DNA of 64,000 bases from CAYUPI01 sp964446585. Its GTDB lineage: Bacteria > Verrucomicrobiota > Verrucomicrobiia > Limisphaerales > UBA8199. The stretch lies in NCBI GenBank assembly GCA_964446585.1, contig CAYUPI010000006.1, forward strand, positions 124,001 through 188,000. The letters run 5' to 3'. The notes below the pieces were generated by a model. It searched no databases. It had not been told where the DNA came from and saw only the letters and a program-made list of their open reading frames with translations. This document shows, one piece after another, positions 37,979 to 46,704 of this stretch. Position 1 is the stretch's first letter. Each line of letters starts with the position of its first letter. The translations under genes and the position numbers were made by a program.

Positions 37979-39190
37979 CTAGTCGAAAACGGGCTCTCGG
38001 CCGTCGATGAGCTTCACATTGTTGTGGGCGAAATATTCTTTCGTCAGCGCTTTCATCATCGCCTCGCGGTGATCGTAGAGGCGGCGGAGCTTGCGCGGCT
38101 TGTGCTTCGCCAGCGCGTAGTGGGTCAGGATCGGCATGGCAATCGTCGAGTCGGTGTAGCACACGATTGCGTCCGGGAGCTTCGTCGGGTCCACTTTGCC
38201 CCAGCTCACGGCTTCACTCGGCGTCGCCCCTGACAGCCCGCCGGTATCGGGCCGCGCGTCGGTGACCTGCAGGAAGAAATCCTGGCCGTATTCTTTGATC
38301 CGCAGGACTTCCTGGATTTGGGGCTCGGTCTGGAGCATGAAATTCTTTGGGCTGCCGCCACCCCAAAGCACGACCCCGCTGCGGCCGCCGCTCCGTTTCG
38401 CGGCGAGCACGTACGCGGTCGTCTCGTTCACATCGATGGCGGGATTCAAGCGCAGTTTGTTCCCGCGCAGCTCGACCCCCGCCACGTTCATGCCGATGGT
38501 CGAGTCGCCCGGCGACGACGTATAGCACGGCACGCCCGCGCGGTAAGCTGCCGCAAGTACTGAGACATCCCGTAGCTTGTTGTTCCGTTCCCATTCAGCG
38601 CTATACCGGCCCAGCAAATAGTGAAGTTCGCCTGTACCCATCTCTTTCTGGAATTCAGGACTCATGAGTATTTGCCGAAGCAGCTCATCGGTGGTCATGA
38701 GGCCGTCGCTGTAGGGAATCAGCACGTCGTAGATCCGCACCAGGTCATTGTCGCGCAAGTCGGTGTCATCGAACTTGAAGCTGCCGGCGTGCACCGGAAA
38801 ATCGAGCGCGAAGTGCATGTCGTGGTACAGATTCGCGCCAGTAGAAACGATCCAATCAATGAAACCGGCCTTGATCAACGGAATGATGCACGAACAGCCC
38901 AGGCCCGCGGGCGTCAGCGCGCCGGAGATGCTCATGCCGATGGTCACGTCAGGGTCGAGCATTTTCTCGGCAAAAAGTTGGCAGCCTTCTTTTAGACGAG
39001 CGGAATTATAAGCGAGAAAAGTTTCATCCACGACCTCCGTCAGTTTTTCCCGCCCCGTCAGATTTTTGGGCATGATTCGTTTACCCGAAAGATATTGTTT
39101 CTTGTTTGGGCACCGTTTTTCCTTCAGCCAATCGGGCATGTCGGAGACGTCTTCGCGGGAGCGAACGCGCATTCTTTCGGTTCTAGCCAT
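37979..39190 (-). CDS. Deoxyhypusine synthase-family protein (possible homospermidine synthase)
   Basis: 403 residues from ATG 39190 (MARTERMRVRSREDV). Family marks are MSISGALTPAGLG, IDWIVSTGANLYHD, YTSSPGDSTIGMN, the NAD-pocket region and EAVSWGKV, whose Lys corresponds to the catalytic enzyme-intermediate lysine of human DHS. Bacteria lack hypusinated eIF5A; several bacterial DHS homologues make homospermidine from putrescine or other polyamine products. The adjacent ornithine-decarboxylase-like gene supports putrescine as substrate. The exact product is an inference. Confidence 0.88.
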   Translation of the reverse strand: MARTERMRVRSREDVSDMPDWLKEKRCPNKKQYLSGKRIMPKNLTGREKLTEVVDETFLAYNSARLKEGCQLFAEKMLDPDVTIGMSISGALTPAGLGCSCIIPLIKAGFIDWIVSTGANLYHDMHFALDFPVHAGSFKFDDTDLRDNDLVRIYDVLIPYSDGLMTTDELLRQILMSPEFQKEMGTGELHYLLGRYSAEWERNNKLRDVSVLAAAYRAGVPCYTSSPGDSTIGMNVAGVELRGNKLRLNPAIDVNETTAYVLAAKRSGGRSGVVLWGGGSPKNFMLQTEPQIQEVLRIKEYGQDFFLQVTDARPDTGGLSGATPSEAVSWGKVDPTKLPDAIVCYTDSTIAMPILTHYALAKHKPRKLRRLYDHREAMMKALTKEYFAHNNVKLIDGREPVFD

Positions 39191-39343
39191 AAGTAGTGGT
39201 GTGGTGATTCTTATCGCGCGCTCACGATACGAATGTGTGAGAGGTTGCCAATCACTAAATTGCTTCCGTAGTGAAGCGCGGGGCGCTGGCGCGTTTCGCA
39301 TTAAGCCGTCTGCGAAATAGAAATTGCGCAATCGATTTCCGAT

Positions 39344-41494
39344 TCAAACCACTTCGACCGGGCATTTGGGCAACGCCTCGATGAAGGAGCGGCCGTAGTT
39401 CTTTGTAAGAACGCGGTTGTCCAGAACCACGATAATACCGGTGTCGGTTTTGGTGCGGATAAGGCGGCCGACTCCTTGGCGGAATTTGAGGATGGCCTCA
39501 GGCAAGGAGAATTCGCGGAAAGAATCGCCTCCACGGGCTTCAATGGCTTCGATGCGGGCTTCAATGAGCGGATGGTCCGGCACGGCGAACGGCAGACGCG
39601 TGATGATGACGTTGGAGAGCGATTCGCCCGGAACGTCCACGCCTTGCCAGAAACTGTCGGTTCCGAAAAGGACGGAGTTCACGTCGTCCTTGAATTTTTC
39701 AAGCATGAGAGAACGCGGGGTGCCTGTTCCCTGGACGAAGCAGGCGAGACCCAGTTCGTCGAAGAAGTGCTGCATAAGCTCGCCGAGTTCGAGCATGAGC
39801 TTGAAATTGGTGAAGAGGACGAACGCTTTGCCGTGGGTTTGCCTGATGAAATGCTCGATCCAATGGAGTAGGGCATCGCGGTAACCGTCTTCGCGTGGAT
39901 CGGGCATTTTGCGAACAACAAACAGTTTCATTTGACGCTCGAAATCGAAGGGCGTGCCGACCTGGAGCATGGTGGCGGATTCGGCGCCGACGCGGCAGGC
40001 GAAGTAGTCCAGTGCGGAAGGCGGAGTGCGCAGTGCGGAGTGCGCGGCAGCGGCGGCATCCTGAGACCGGGGACTTTGGACCTTGGACTTTGGGCTTTGG
40101 ACTGCTGTCGCCAAAGTAGCGCTCGTCATGATTACGGAGGTGTCACTGCGGAACAACCGGCGGCGGAGATAATCGGCCACGTCGATCGGAGCGGCGTTTA
40201 AGGAAATAATGCGCTGGGTCTTGCCGGTGCGCTCGACCCAATAGACGTGGCCGTCCGCGTCCTGGCTCAAAAACAAAGCGATTTCATCCCGCAACTCCCC
40301 CAATCGGCGATTGCACTCAAGCAATTCCAGGCCGATCTCGTTATCCTCACTCATTTTGATCAAATTGCTCACGGCTTCGCGCAAACGTTGGATGGACAGG
40401 GTGACATTGTCCGGCACAAGCGAGGGACGACGAATTCGAATTTCCGTCCAATCGCGGCGGCGTGCCAGCGCTGTTTCGCCGCTGCCGAAGCTGATTTTGC
40501 GGGCTGCTTTCTGGAGTTCGTCGCAAGCATCTTCGACGCGCGCAAAGAACTCGTCCGACTGCTTGAGCAAATCGGAGACTTGTTTGACCGCCGGGCCCTG
40601 GCGCAACGTCGCCAGCAAGCCCTTTTGGGTCCGGCTATTCCACAACCGCTGCGAATTGTAGCGCACCTGGCTGCTGGACACGCTCAAGCCGATACGTTTG
40701 GAAGCAACGTGTTCCATCTGGTGCGCCTCATCGAAAATCACGAAATCATTGCGGAACAGGATTCCACCTTTGACGTCCTCTTCCAGTGCGCCCAAAAGAG
40801 TAAAAAAAAGGGTATGGTTCAGCACCAGCAAGTCCGCGGACAGAATCCGATTGCGGGCGCGCTGAAAAAAGCAGACCTGATTGGTTTTGGCGAACTCGGA
40901 TTGGAAGCCGCACATCTTCGGAGAGCACAAGCCGCGCTCGGAGCAGACCAGCGCCCAGACTTTCGAGTCCGGTTCGACATCGAAGTCCGACAGGCTGCCA
41001 TCAGTCGTTTTTTTCGACCATTCGAAGATGCGTTCCAGTTCGACCTCCTCGGAGGAATTAAAGAGGTTTGCGGCTTGCTGTCTCGCTTTCTGCAAGCGGC
41101 GGGTGCAGAGGTAATTGGCGCGGCCCTTGAGCATCGTGAAGGTGAACTTGACCGGCAGGATACGCTCGAGCATCGGCAGATCTTTTTCCGTGAGCTGCTC
41201 CTGGAGGTTGATCGTATGGGTCGAGATGATCGCTTTTTTCTTGTGCGCGACCGCATACAAAATCGCCGGCACGAGGTAAGCGAGGCTTTTGCCGACGCCA
41301 GTTCCGGCTTCAACGGCGAGGTGCCCGCGGCTTTCCAGGGCGCGCGCGACGGCCATGGCCATCTGCTGTTGTTGGGGGCGAAACTCGAAATTGGGTGAAC
41401 GCGATAAGATCCCTTTTGGTGAAAAGATCTCTTCAACTTGTTTGACAAGGTCCACGCCCGCGCCGGCGGGCTGGTGGTCGATGGCGCTGATCAT
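39344..41494 (-). CDS. DinG/XPD-family ATP-dependent DNA helicase
   Basis: 716 residues. Motif I is EAGTGVGKSLAYLVPAI near residues 61-77, followed by ISTHTINLQEQL (Ia) and a Cys-bearing insert (CSERGLCSPKMCGF.. VCFFQRAR) that should hold a 4Fe-4S cluster as in XPD/DinG. The Walker B box DEAH is in VIFDEAHQMEHVA, motif III in IMTSATLATA, and the C-terminal motifs include LFGTDSFWQGVDVPG and FRQGVGRLIRTKTD. It unwinds DNA 5' to 3' in repair or R-loop removal. Between IMTSATLATA and DYFACRVG about 30 residues (464-493) are encoded by a word array, absent from what I know of the family. Confidence 0.9.
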   Translation of the reverse strand: MISAIDHQPAGAGVDLVKQVEEIFSPKGILSRSPNFEFRPQQQQMAMAVARALESRGHLAVEAGTGVGKSLAYLVPAILYAVAHKKKAIISTHTINLQEQLTEKDLPMLERILPVKFTFTMLKGRANYLCTRRLQKARQQAANLFNSSEEVELERIFEWSKKTTDGSLSDFDVEPDSKVWALVCSERGLCSPKMCGFQSEFAKTNQVCFFQRARNRILSADLLVLNHTLFFTLLGALEEDVKGGILFRNDFVIFDEAHQMEHVASKRIGLSVSSSQVRYNSQRLWNSRTQKGLLATLRQGPAVKQVSDLLKQSDEFFARVEDACDELQKAARKISFGSGETALARRRDWTEIRIRRPSLVPDNVTLSIQRLREAVSNLIKMSEDNEIGLELLECNRRLGELRDEIALFLSQDADGHVYWVERTGKTQRIISLNAAPIDVADYLRRRLFRSDTSVIMTSATLATAVQSPKSKVQSPRSQDAAAAAHSALRTPPSALDYFACRVGAESATMLQVGTPFDFERQMKLFVVRKMPDPREDGYRDALLHWIEHFIRQTHGKAFVLFTNFKLMLELGELMQHFFDELGLACFVQGTGTPRSLMLEKFKDDVNSVLFGTDSFWQGVDVPGESLSNVIITRLPFAVPDHPLIEARIEAIEARGGDSFREFSLPEAILKFRQGVGRLIRTKTDTGIIVVLDNRVLTKNYGRSFIEALPKCPVEVV
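40010..40105. repeat. Word array D inserted in frame in the DinG-like gene
   Basis: On the coding strand two word types occur: AGTCCAAAGCCCAAAGTCC with two more degenerate copies, then GCGCACTCCGCACTGCGCAC and more. Translation gives VQSPKSKVQSPRSQ and HSALRTPPSAL separated by an Ala run. The frame is kept. The 11-mer AGTGCGGAGTG is shared with the array in the phosphoesterase gene. Confidence 0.7.
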
Positions 41495-41564
41495 CGCAAT
41501 ACAATTAGATTAACCATGAAAGCCAGCGGAGCAAAAGAAATTGCAGCTTGCTTGCGGCTTGAAC

Positions 41565-41579
41565 TTAAGGAATCCTTAA
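41565..41579 (+). promoter_or_regulatory. Palindromic operator overlapping the vapB ribosome site
   Basis: TTAAGGA-A-TCCTTAA is a perfect 7+1+7 palindrome, and its left arm contains AAGGA, the only SD-like sequence before the antitoxin start at 41583. VapB-type antitoxins repress their own operons at such sites, so autoregulation is likely. Confidence 0.5.
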
Positions 41580-41582
41580 TTC

Positions 41583-41831
41583 ATGAAAGAGCTGGATATA
41601 ATGACCGTGACCAGGGTGGGCCAGGGCACCCTGCCAAAGTGGTGGAGGGAGTCTTCTGGCCTGGCAAATGGCGGTGTGGTCGAGGTGCGGCCCATGCGTG
41701 ATGGCCGCAATAGCATCGTTCTGACTCCCAAACCGGTCAGGCGCCGCGGCGCGGTGGGCCTGCTCAAACAATTTGCACGGTGTCCAACACCAATAAAAGT
41801 CCCCTTTCGAACTCGACTGCCTTTTAAATGA
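41583..41831 (+). CDS. vapB: VapB-like antitoxin (AbrB/MazE-type N-terminus)
   Basis: 82 residues from ATG 41583; an alternative ATG at 41601 starts MTVTRVGQGTLPKWWRE, closer to the usual swapped-hairpin AbrB/VapB opening. The central VVEVRPMRDGRNSIVLTPKP matches the second strand pair, and the basic C-terminal tail should bind and neutralise the toxin. Its stop overlaps the toxin start (ATGA), the normal VapBC layout. It probably binds the palindrome at 41565-41579. Confidence 0.75.
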   Translation: MKELDIMTVTRVGQGTLPKWWRESSGLANGGVVEVRPMRDGRNSIVLTPKPVRRRGAVGLLKQFARCPTPIKVPFRTRLPFK

Positions 41832-42238
41832 GTTTTTTGCTCGACACGGACCTGGTTTCCTTGCTGGAGCGGAAGCAGGTGCCGGCCAAACTGGCATCAT
41901 GGGTTCAGGCCCATGAAACGGAAATATTCCTGAGCGTCGTGTCCTTCGCTGAATTGCAGTTTGGTTTGAATCACGCCCCCGCCAGGCACAAACCCGCGCT
42001 TGCTGTCTGGTTGGAGCAGACTCGACGCAGCTTCGCCGGCGCTACCGAGCCGCTCACTGAGCCAATTCTGGTCCGCTGGAAGCAATTGCTCCTGGAACTA
42101 AAGAGCAAGAACCGCACCATGACCTGCGAGGATTCATTAATAGCCGCGACTGCTTTGTTTCACGGACACGTGGTCGCCACCCACAGCAAAAGACACTTTG
42201 AGCCTGCCGGCGTTCAGGTTTTGGACCCGCTGGCCTAA
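41828..42238 (+). CDS. vapC: PIN-domain ribonuclease toxin VapC
   Basis: 136 residues. Acidic PIN residues are visible in MSFLLDTDLVSLLE (Asp6), LSVVSFAELQFG (Glu near 42) and MTCEDSLIAATAL (Asp near 98). The final block THSKRHFEPAGVQVLDP replaces the usual TRNxxDF/TRNTRHF, so the fourth active-site position is altered, a variation also seen in active VapCs. It should cleave tRNA or rRNA when freed from VapB. Coupled by ATGA overlap to the antitoxin gene. Confidence 0.85.
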   Translation: MSFLLDTDLVSLLERKQVPAKLASWVQAHETEIFLSVVSFAELQFGLNHAPARHKPALAVWLEQTRRSFAGATEPLTEPILVRWKQLLLELKSKNRTMTCEDSLIAATALFHGHVVATHSKRHFEPAGVQVLDPLA

Positions 42239-42262
42239 TCCCCACGACGGTACGAAGCGGCC

Positions 42263-42943
42263 TCAGGTGGTCCTGCGGTTTGCGATTTCTTGTTCGGCCT
42301 GGTTCTTCACGATTTTGTCCGCCGGCAAAACGCCACGCCAGTTCGTGTTCGGATAGATGACCGACCGGCGTCCAATGATGCTGCCCGGGTTGAGGACGGC
42401 GTTGCAACCGATATCGCAGTGGTCGCCGAGCAAAGCGCCGAATTTGCGCAGATCGGTGTCGAATCGCTGGCCGCTGAATACGACGATAATGTTGCCTGGA
42501 GTAAGCTTGAAGTTGGAGATCTTGACGCCTGCGCCCAGGTGCGCCCGAAAGCCAAGGATCGAATCACCGACATAATTGAAATGGGGCGCGACGGCGTGGT
42601 TGAACAGGAGAGCGTTCTTAATCTCGCAGGAATTTCCAACGACGCAATCGTCGCCGACAATGACATTTTCGCGGAGATAGGCATTGTGGCGAATCTGGCA
42701 ATTGCGGCCAATGATGGCCGGGCCTTTGATCATCGCGCCATCCTCGACCAGCGTGCCTTCGCCAATAAATACTTTCTCACCGATATAGGCCACGCCATCG
42801 CAGCGATTGTGCAGGCCCGGCTCGAGATGCGTCTGGAGGTATCCCTCGATTTTCGTCAGCGCTTCCCAAGCGTATGTACACCCGTCAAAAACGGCCGCGT
42901 GCGCGGTCTGGCTGAAATCGAACAAATCCGCCGGTTTGAGCAT
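42263..42943 (-). CDS. Hexapeptide-repeat acyltransferase (GlmU C-terminal-like)
   Basis: 226 residues. From about residue 55 on it shows left-handed beta-helix hexapeptides (IGEKVFIGEGTLVEDGAMIKG, IIGRNCQIRHNAYLRENVIVG, VVGNSCEIKNALLF) and GlmU-like SILGFRAHLGAGVKISNFKL with NAVLNPGSIIG. The first 50 residues are not the pyrophosphorylase domain, so this is a stand-alone acetyltransferase-like protein acting on a nucleotide sugar or sugar phosphate. A TAGTTT box ends 6 nt before its ATG, another candidate leaderless start. It ends tail to tail with vapC. Confidence 0.85.
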   Translation of the reverse strand: MLKPADLFDFSQTAHAAVFDGCTYAWEALTKIEGYLQTHLEPGLHNRCDGVAYIGEKVFIGEGTLVEDGAMIKGPAIIGRNCQIRHNAYLRENVIVGDDCVVGNSCEIKNALLFNHAVAPHFNYVGDSILGFRAHLGAGVKISNFKLTPGNIIVVFSGQRFDTDLRKFGALLGDHCDIGCNAVLNPGSIIGRRSVIYPNTNWRGVLPADKIVKNQAEQEIANRRTT

Positions 42944-43051
42944 GAAGGCAAACTAAAGCAACCGACGTGACGGTTAAAGTCACAAAACTCGGAAGGAAGG
43001 CGATCTGCCTTGTAGCCCCGAGCTTGCTGCTGCTGTATCCTACATCGAACG

Positions 43052-43714
43052 ATGAAAGACTCATACATCGCCGCGAAAGAGCGCTGGGCTCAGAAAATGG
43101 CCGGCAAGGCCAGACCCGCCGTGCGCTCGACTGAGCGACTTCCTCCTGGACAGCGGGAGGTCCATAGCTTTCCAGTGCTCGACCTGGGCCTGAGGCCGGA
43201 GATCCCATTGGATAAATGGGAATTGAAAATCCTTGGCCAGGTGGAAAATCCGGTCACTCTGAATTGGCAGCAGTTACTGGCCTTGCCGCAGTTTAAGGAT
43301 GTCAGCGACTTCCACTGTGTCACCACCTGGAGCCAGTTTGACATGGAATGGGAAGGGGTTGCATTCTTTACGATCGCCGACCTAGTCAAGCCGAACCCAT
43401 CTGTCACACACGTCTTCTTCAAGAGCTACGATGGTTACTCAACGAACAACGCGCTGGATGTGTGCCTGGATGACGACGTGTTGATTGCGCACAAATGGAA
43501 TGGCAAGCCGCTGCCGGTCGAGCATGGCGGCCCGGCCCGCGTCATCATTCCCAAGCGCTACGCCTGGAAAGGCGCCAAGTTCATCCGCGAAATTACTTTT
43601 CTGGAGCAGGACCTGCCGGGCTTTTGGGAAACGCGCGGCTACTCCAACACCGCCGATCCATGGACAGAAGACCGCTTTGCCGTCAGAAATCAACCTCCGC
43701 CGGGATTTCCCTAA
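43052..43714 (+). CDS. Sulfite oxidase-like molybdopterin oxidoreductase
   Basis: 220 residues. The Mo-ligating Cys is in DFHCVTTWSQFDMEWEGV (Cys89), within the oxidoreductase molybdopterin-binding domain that also shows FKSYDGYSTN, LIAHKWNGKPLPVEHGGPARVIIPKRYAWKGAKF. It is YuiH-like: no signal peptide, no heme domain and no C-terminal dimerisation domain, so it is probably cytoplasmic. Physiological substrate unknown. It stands alone; the ATG has no SD. Confidence 0.9.
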   Translation: MKDSYIAAKERWAQKMAGKARPAVRSTERLPPGQREVHSFPVLDLGLRPEIPLDKWELKILGQVENPVTLNWQQLLALPQFKDVSDFHCVTTWSQFDMEWEGVAFFTIADLVKPNPSVTHVFFKSYDGYSTNNALDVCLDDDVLIAHKWNGKPLPVEHGGPARVIIPKRYAWKGAKFIREITFLEQDLPGFWETRGYSNTADPWTEDRFAVRNQPPPGFP

Positions 43715-43780
43715 GTCAGGATCTCCACTTCTCCCAATCTTGTGGACGGAGGGCTGGTTGCGCCCTACACTAGCGGCTGC

Positions 43781-44155
43781 ATGGCTTTGTTCCAACACCA
43801 ACTATTTACCATCGACCTCAACAAAGTCATCACCGTCCATCAAAATGAGGACGAAGCCGCCATTACCATCCGAACCGACGACCAGCGCAAGATCGAGGTC
43901 GCCACTGATTCACCGGAGGCAGCCACCGAACTTCTCAACGACTTTGCCGACCAATGGGAAAAAGCCGTCGCTCCCCTGCTCCGCCACGGCAAGCATGTCT
44001 TTCTCATCTCCGCCATCTACAGCATTCAGGCGGAGGATGAAGAGGTCTATATTTACTTTCGCGACCACAGTGTCAGTTTCGCATTACCAGACTCGCAGCA
44101 AGCGCTGACCTTTTTGGCCGAATTGACTCGCCGCTGGGAGCAAGCGATCGGATAG
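43781..44155 (+). CDS. Small conserved-type hypothetical protein
   Basis: 124 residues from ATG 43781 (MALFQHQLFTIDLNKVITVHQ). Regular alternation in IDLNKVITVHQNEDEAAITIR and HVFLISAIYSIQAEDEEVYIYF suggests an alpha/beta fold; the C-terminus (ALTFLAELTRRWEQAI) is helical. It may be an uncharacterised domain of unknown function. It begins 66 nt after the sulfite-oxidase-like gene on the same strand. Confidence 0.65.
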   Translation: MALFQHQLFTIDLNKVITVHQNEDEAAITIRTDDQRKIEVATDSPEAATELLNDFADQWEKAVAPLLRHGKHVFLISAIYSIQAEDEEVYIYFRDHSVSFALPDSQQALTFLAELTRRWEQAIG

Positions 44156-44240
44156 TCTAAGGGTGCTCTGGCCGAGCGAGACAGGAGAATTGGTGCGCAA
44201 GTCATAACGCGCTTCGACCGCTCACCAACGAGCCCACGGC

Positions 44241-45389
44241 ATGCGAACGGTCTATTTCGATTACAACGCCACCACGCCCCTGGATCCTCAGGTGCGGGAG
44301 GTGATGCTCCCATATCTGGGTGAGATTTGGGGTAACCCTTCAAGCGTCCATCACGTGGGCCGAGGGGCTCGCGCCGTGCTGGATGAAACGCGCGAGCGCG
44401 CCGCTCGGATCTTAGGGAGCCGACCGAGTGAAATCGTGTTCACGAGCGGCGGCACAGAAAGCGCCAACCTGGGCATTTTCGGCGCTGCCCGGTTGCTCAA
44501 ACCCAAGGGGAAACACCTGATCACATCTGCGACGGAGCACCACGCAGTGCTCCATTGCTGCGAGTACTTGGCGAACAAGGAAGGCTTCGAACTGACGGTC
44601 TTGCCGGTGGATCGGCAGGGAATCGTCTCGGTTGAATCTTTGGAAAAGGCACTGCGCCCGGATACCATTCTTGTCTCTATCATGGCCGCCAACAACGAGA
44701 TCGGCACGGTTCAGCCGGTCGCGGAGTTGGGGGCAATCTGCCGCAAGCACGGCGTGTTGTTTCATACCGACGCCGTCCACTGGTTTGGAAAAGAACCATT
44801 CCAGAATATTCACCAGTTCAATGCAGATTTGGTCTCCATCTGCTCGCACAAGATTTACGGTCCAAAAGGCGCCGGCGCGCTATTTGTGAAATCTCCACTA
44901 CTGCCTGACCCGATGTTAATGGGCGGCGGCCATGAGAACGAGCGCCGTGCCGGGACCGAGAATCTGACGGCGATCGTCGGTTTTGTGGAGGCGCTGGAGC
45001 GGTTCGTGCGACAGCCGGTATTTGCGTTAGAAAAGTTGCAGCCATTGACGAATCGTCTGCTGGAATTCATTGAGCGGCTTGAGGGCGTCCAGTTCGTCGG
45101 CTCCCGTGAGCGCCGTTTGTCTAACACCGTCTCTTTCCTCGTACGCGGGTCGGACAGCATCACACTGCTGGCTGGGCTGGACTTGGAAGGAATTTGCGCA
45201 TCGAGCGGCTCTGCCTGTTCGGCCGGATCGCTCACACCGTCTCATGTGATCAGTGCGCTGGGTGTTGAGCCAGCACTGGCCAATTCCCTCGTGCGCTTCT
45301 CGCTAGGGCGTGAATCCTCGCTGGAGGAAGTCGAGTATGTTGAGCAGGTGTTGCCCGAAGTCATCCGGCGCTCACAACTCGCCCAATAA
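44241..45389 (+). CDS. Cysteine desulfurase (NifS/IscS family)
   Basis: 382 residues. PLP lysine in ICSHKIYGPKG (Lys204), the active-site Cys in SSGSACSAG (Cys326), and the opening YFDYNATTPLDPQVREVM with GNPSSVHHVGRGAR are all typical. It moves sulfur from cysteine to a protein persulfide for Fe-S clusters or thio-modifications. The SACSAG loop is that of the group I (IscS/NifS) enzymes. No iscU or iscR gene is adjacent, so it acts with partners encoded elsewhere; the YgfZ gene at 25990 is another Fe-S factor in the window. Confidence 0.94.
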   Translation: MRTVYFDYNATTPLDPQVREVMLPYLGEIWGNPSSVHHVGRGARAVLDETRERAARILGSRPSEIVFTSGGTESANLGIFGAARLLKPKGKHLITSATEHHAVLHCCEYLANKEGFELTVLPVDRQGIVSVESLEKALRPDTILVSIMAANNEIGTVQPVAELGAICRKHGVLFHTDAVHWFGKEPFQNIHQFNADLVSICSHKIYGPKGAGALFVKSPLLPDPMLMGGGHENERRAGTENLTAIVGFVEALERFVRQPVFALEKLQPLTNRLLEFIERLEGVQFVGSRERRLSNTVSFLVRGSDSITLLAGLDLEGICASSGSACSAGSLTPSHVISALGVEPALANSLVRFSLGRESSLEEVEYVEQVLPEVIRRSQLAQ

Positions 45390-45509
45390 CCCGCTAACGG
45401 AATGTTAATGAACTTTCAGCAGAGCGAATAACTGCGGCTTTTCGTTCTTTTTGGCTCGCTTTCTACAACGAGATCAACTCTCGTGGCGGCGTAAGCCTTT
45501 GGCACGACC

Positions 45510-45538
45510 TTGACATGCTGGGTTGTTTGCCTTATTCA
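45510..45538 (+). promoter_or_regulatory. Candidate dnaN promoter
   Basis: TTGACA at 45510-45515, a 17-nt spacer and TATTCA at 45533-45538, about 56 nt before the dnaN start. A second -10-like TATATT lies 9 nt before the ATG. The perfect -35 and optimal spacer make this the best promoter candidate in the window. Confidence 0.5.
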
Positions 45539-45594
45539 CGGCCCTTAATACGGATACTATTTCATAGATCAAACAAAGATATATTAACCACGCC

Positions 45595-46704
45595 ATGAAC
45601 CTGAGCATTGCGAAGGAGCAGATCATTAACGGACTGCAAGCCGTTCAGAATGTGGTCAGCACGCGCACGACGCTGCCGATTCTTTCCAATGTGCTGCTGC
45701 GTGCGGAAGATAACAGGCTGGAGCTAACTGCGACTGATCTGGATGTAACCGTTTCCTGTGGCGTCGAGGCCAAAGTTAATAAGCAAGGCGCTTCCACTGT
45801 GCCTGTCAAAAGGCTGTTCGGCATTGTGCGTGAACTAGGCAGTTCCGAGCTTGATATGGAAGTGGATGAGAAACATGTCTGCAGCATTCGCTCTGGTCCA
45901 TCGTTTTATAGAATTAACGGCTTGGGCGCAGATGAATTCCCGCCGTTGCCTAAATTCAAAGAAGAAAAGAAAGTGGCGCTGTCGCAGGAAACGGTCAAAG
46001 GAATGATGAAGAAAACTTCCTTTGCGATTTCGACGGATGAATCACGCTACGTTCTGAACGGCATTTATTTCAGTTTGAAGGACCACAAAATGACCATGGT
46101 AGCGACAGATGGCCGCCGCCTGGCGCTGGTGGACGAGGAAGCCGATATTTCCGAATCCAGCCAGGGCGAGTTCATCGTCCCGTCCAAAGCGGTCAACGAG
46201 CTAAACCGGTTGCTCCAGGATAAGGGCGACGTGGAAGTGAGATTCGCGGAGAACCAGGCCTCGTTTACGCTCAGTGATGAAAAGGGGTCCTCGGTTCTGA
46301 TTATTAGCAAGTTGATCGAGGGTAATTATCCCAATTACCGCCAGGTGATCCCGTCGCAAACCAAAGAGCGGATTACGCTGGTGCGCGAGGAGTTGTTGCA
46401 CGCCTTGCGCCGCGCGGAAATCATGACGAGTGAAAAATCCAACTCGGTTAAGCTGAGCTTCGGGAAAAACAAACTCGAGATCACGGCCAACTCCCCCGAG
46501 GTGGGCGAAGCCAAGGAATCGCTGGCCATCAATTATAAAGGGCCCGAGCTGGCGATCGCGTTCAATCCGAAGTACTTAATTGACCCGCTCAACGCAGTGC
46601 CCAACGACGAGGTGTTCATCGAATTGATTGATGAACTCAGTCCGGGAGTGCTCAAAATCAACGGGCCATTTCTCTACGTGGTGATGCCGATGCGGCTGAC
46701 TTAG
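45595..46704 (+). CDS. dnaN: DNA polymerase III beta sliding clamp
   Basis: 369 residues, full length for DnaN. It opens MNLSIAKEQIINGLQAVQNVVSTRTTLPIL, the conserved start, and contains ELTATDLDVTVSC, FAISTDESRYVLNGIYF and ATDGRRLAL, with the closing GPFLYVVMPMRL expected of the hydrophobic cleft and C-terminus. Three repeated clamp domains are implied. It encircles DNA and tethers polymerase and other factors. It is not next to dnaA, recF or gyrB here, so the classic origin cluster is broken up in this genome. Confidence 0.97.
   Translation: MNLSIAKEQIINGLQAVQNVVSTRTTLPILSNVLLRAEDNRLELTATDLDVTVSCGVEAKVNKQGASTVPVKRLFGIVRELGSSELDMEVDEKHVCSIRSGPSFYRINGLGADEFPPLPKFKEEKKVALSQETVKGMMKKTSFAISTDESRYVLNGIYFSLKDHKMTMVATDGRRLALVDEEADISESSQGEFIVPSKAVNELNRLLQDKGDVEVRFAENQASFTLSDEKGSSVLIISKLIEGNYPNYRQVIPSQTKERITLVREELLHALRRAEIMTSEKSNSVKLSFGKNKLEITANSPEVGEAKESLAINYKGPELAIAFNPKYLIDPLNAVPNDEVFIELIDELSPGVLKINGPFLYVVMPMRLT

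Noticed and set aside
40247..41398. 383-codon forward ORF opposite the DinG-like gene
   Set aside because: No family features; the reverse strand has all helicase motifs and a Cys cluster.
45390..46704. Replication origin near dnaN
   Set aside because: No dnaA gene, no cluster of DnaA boxes seen and no recF/gyrB neighbours.
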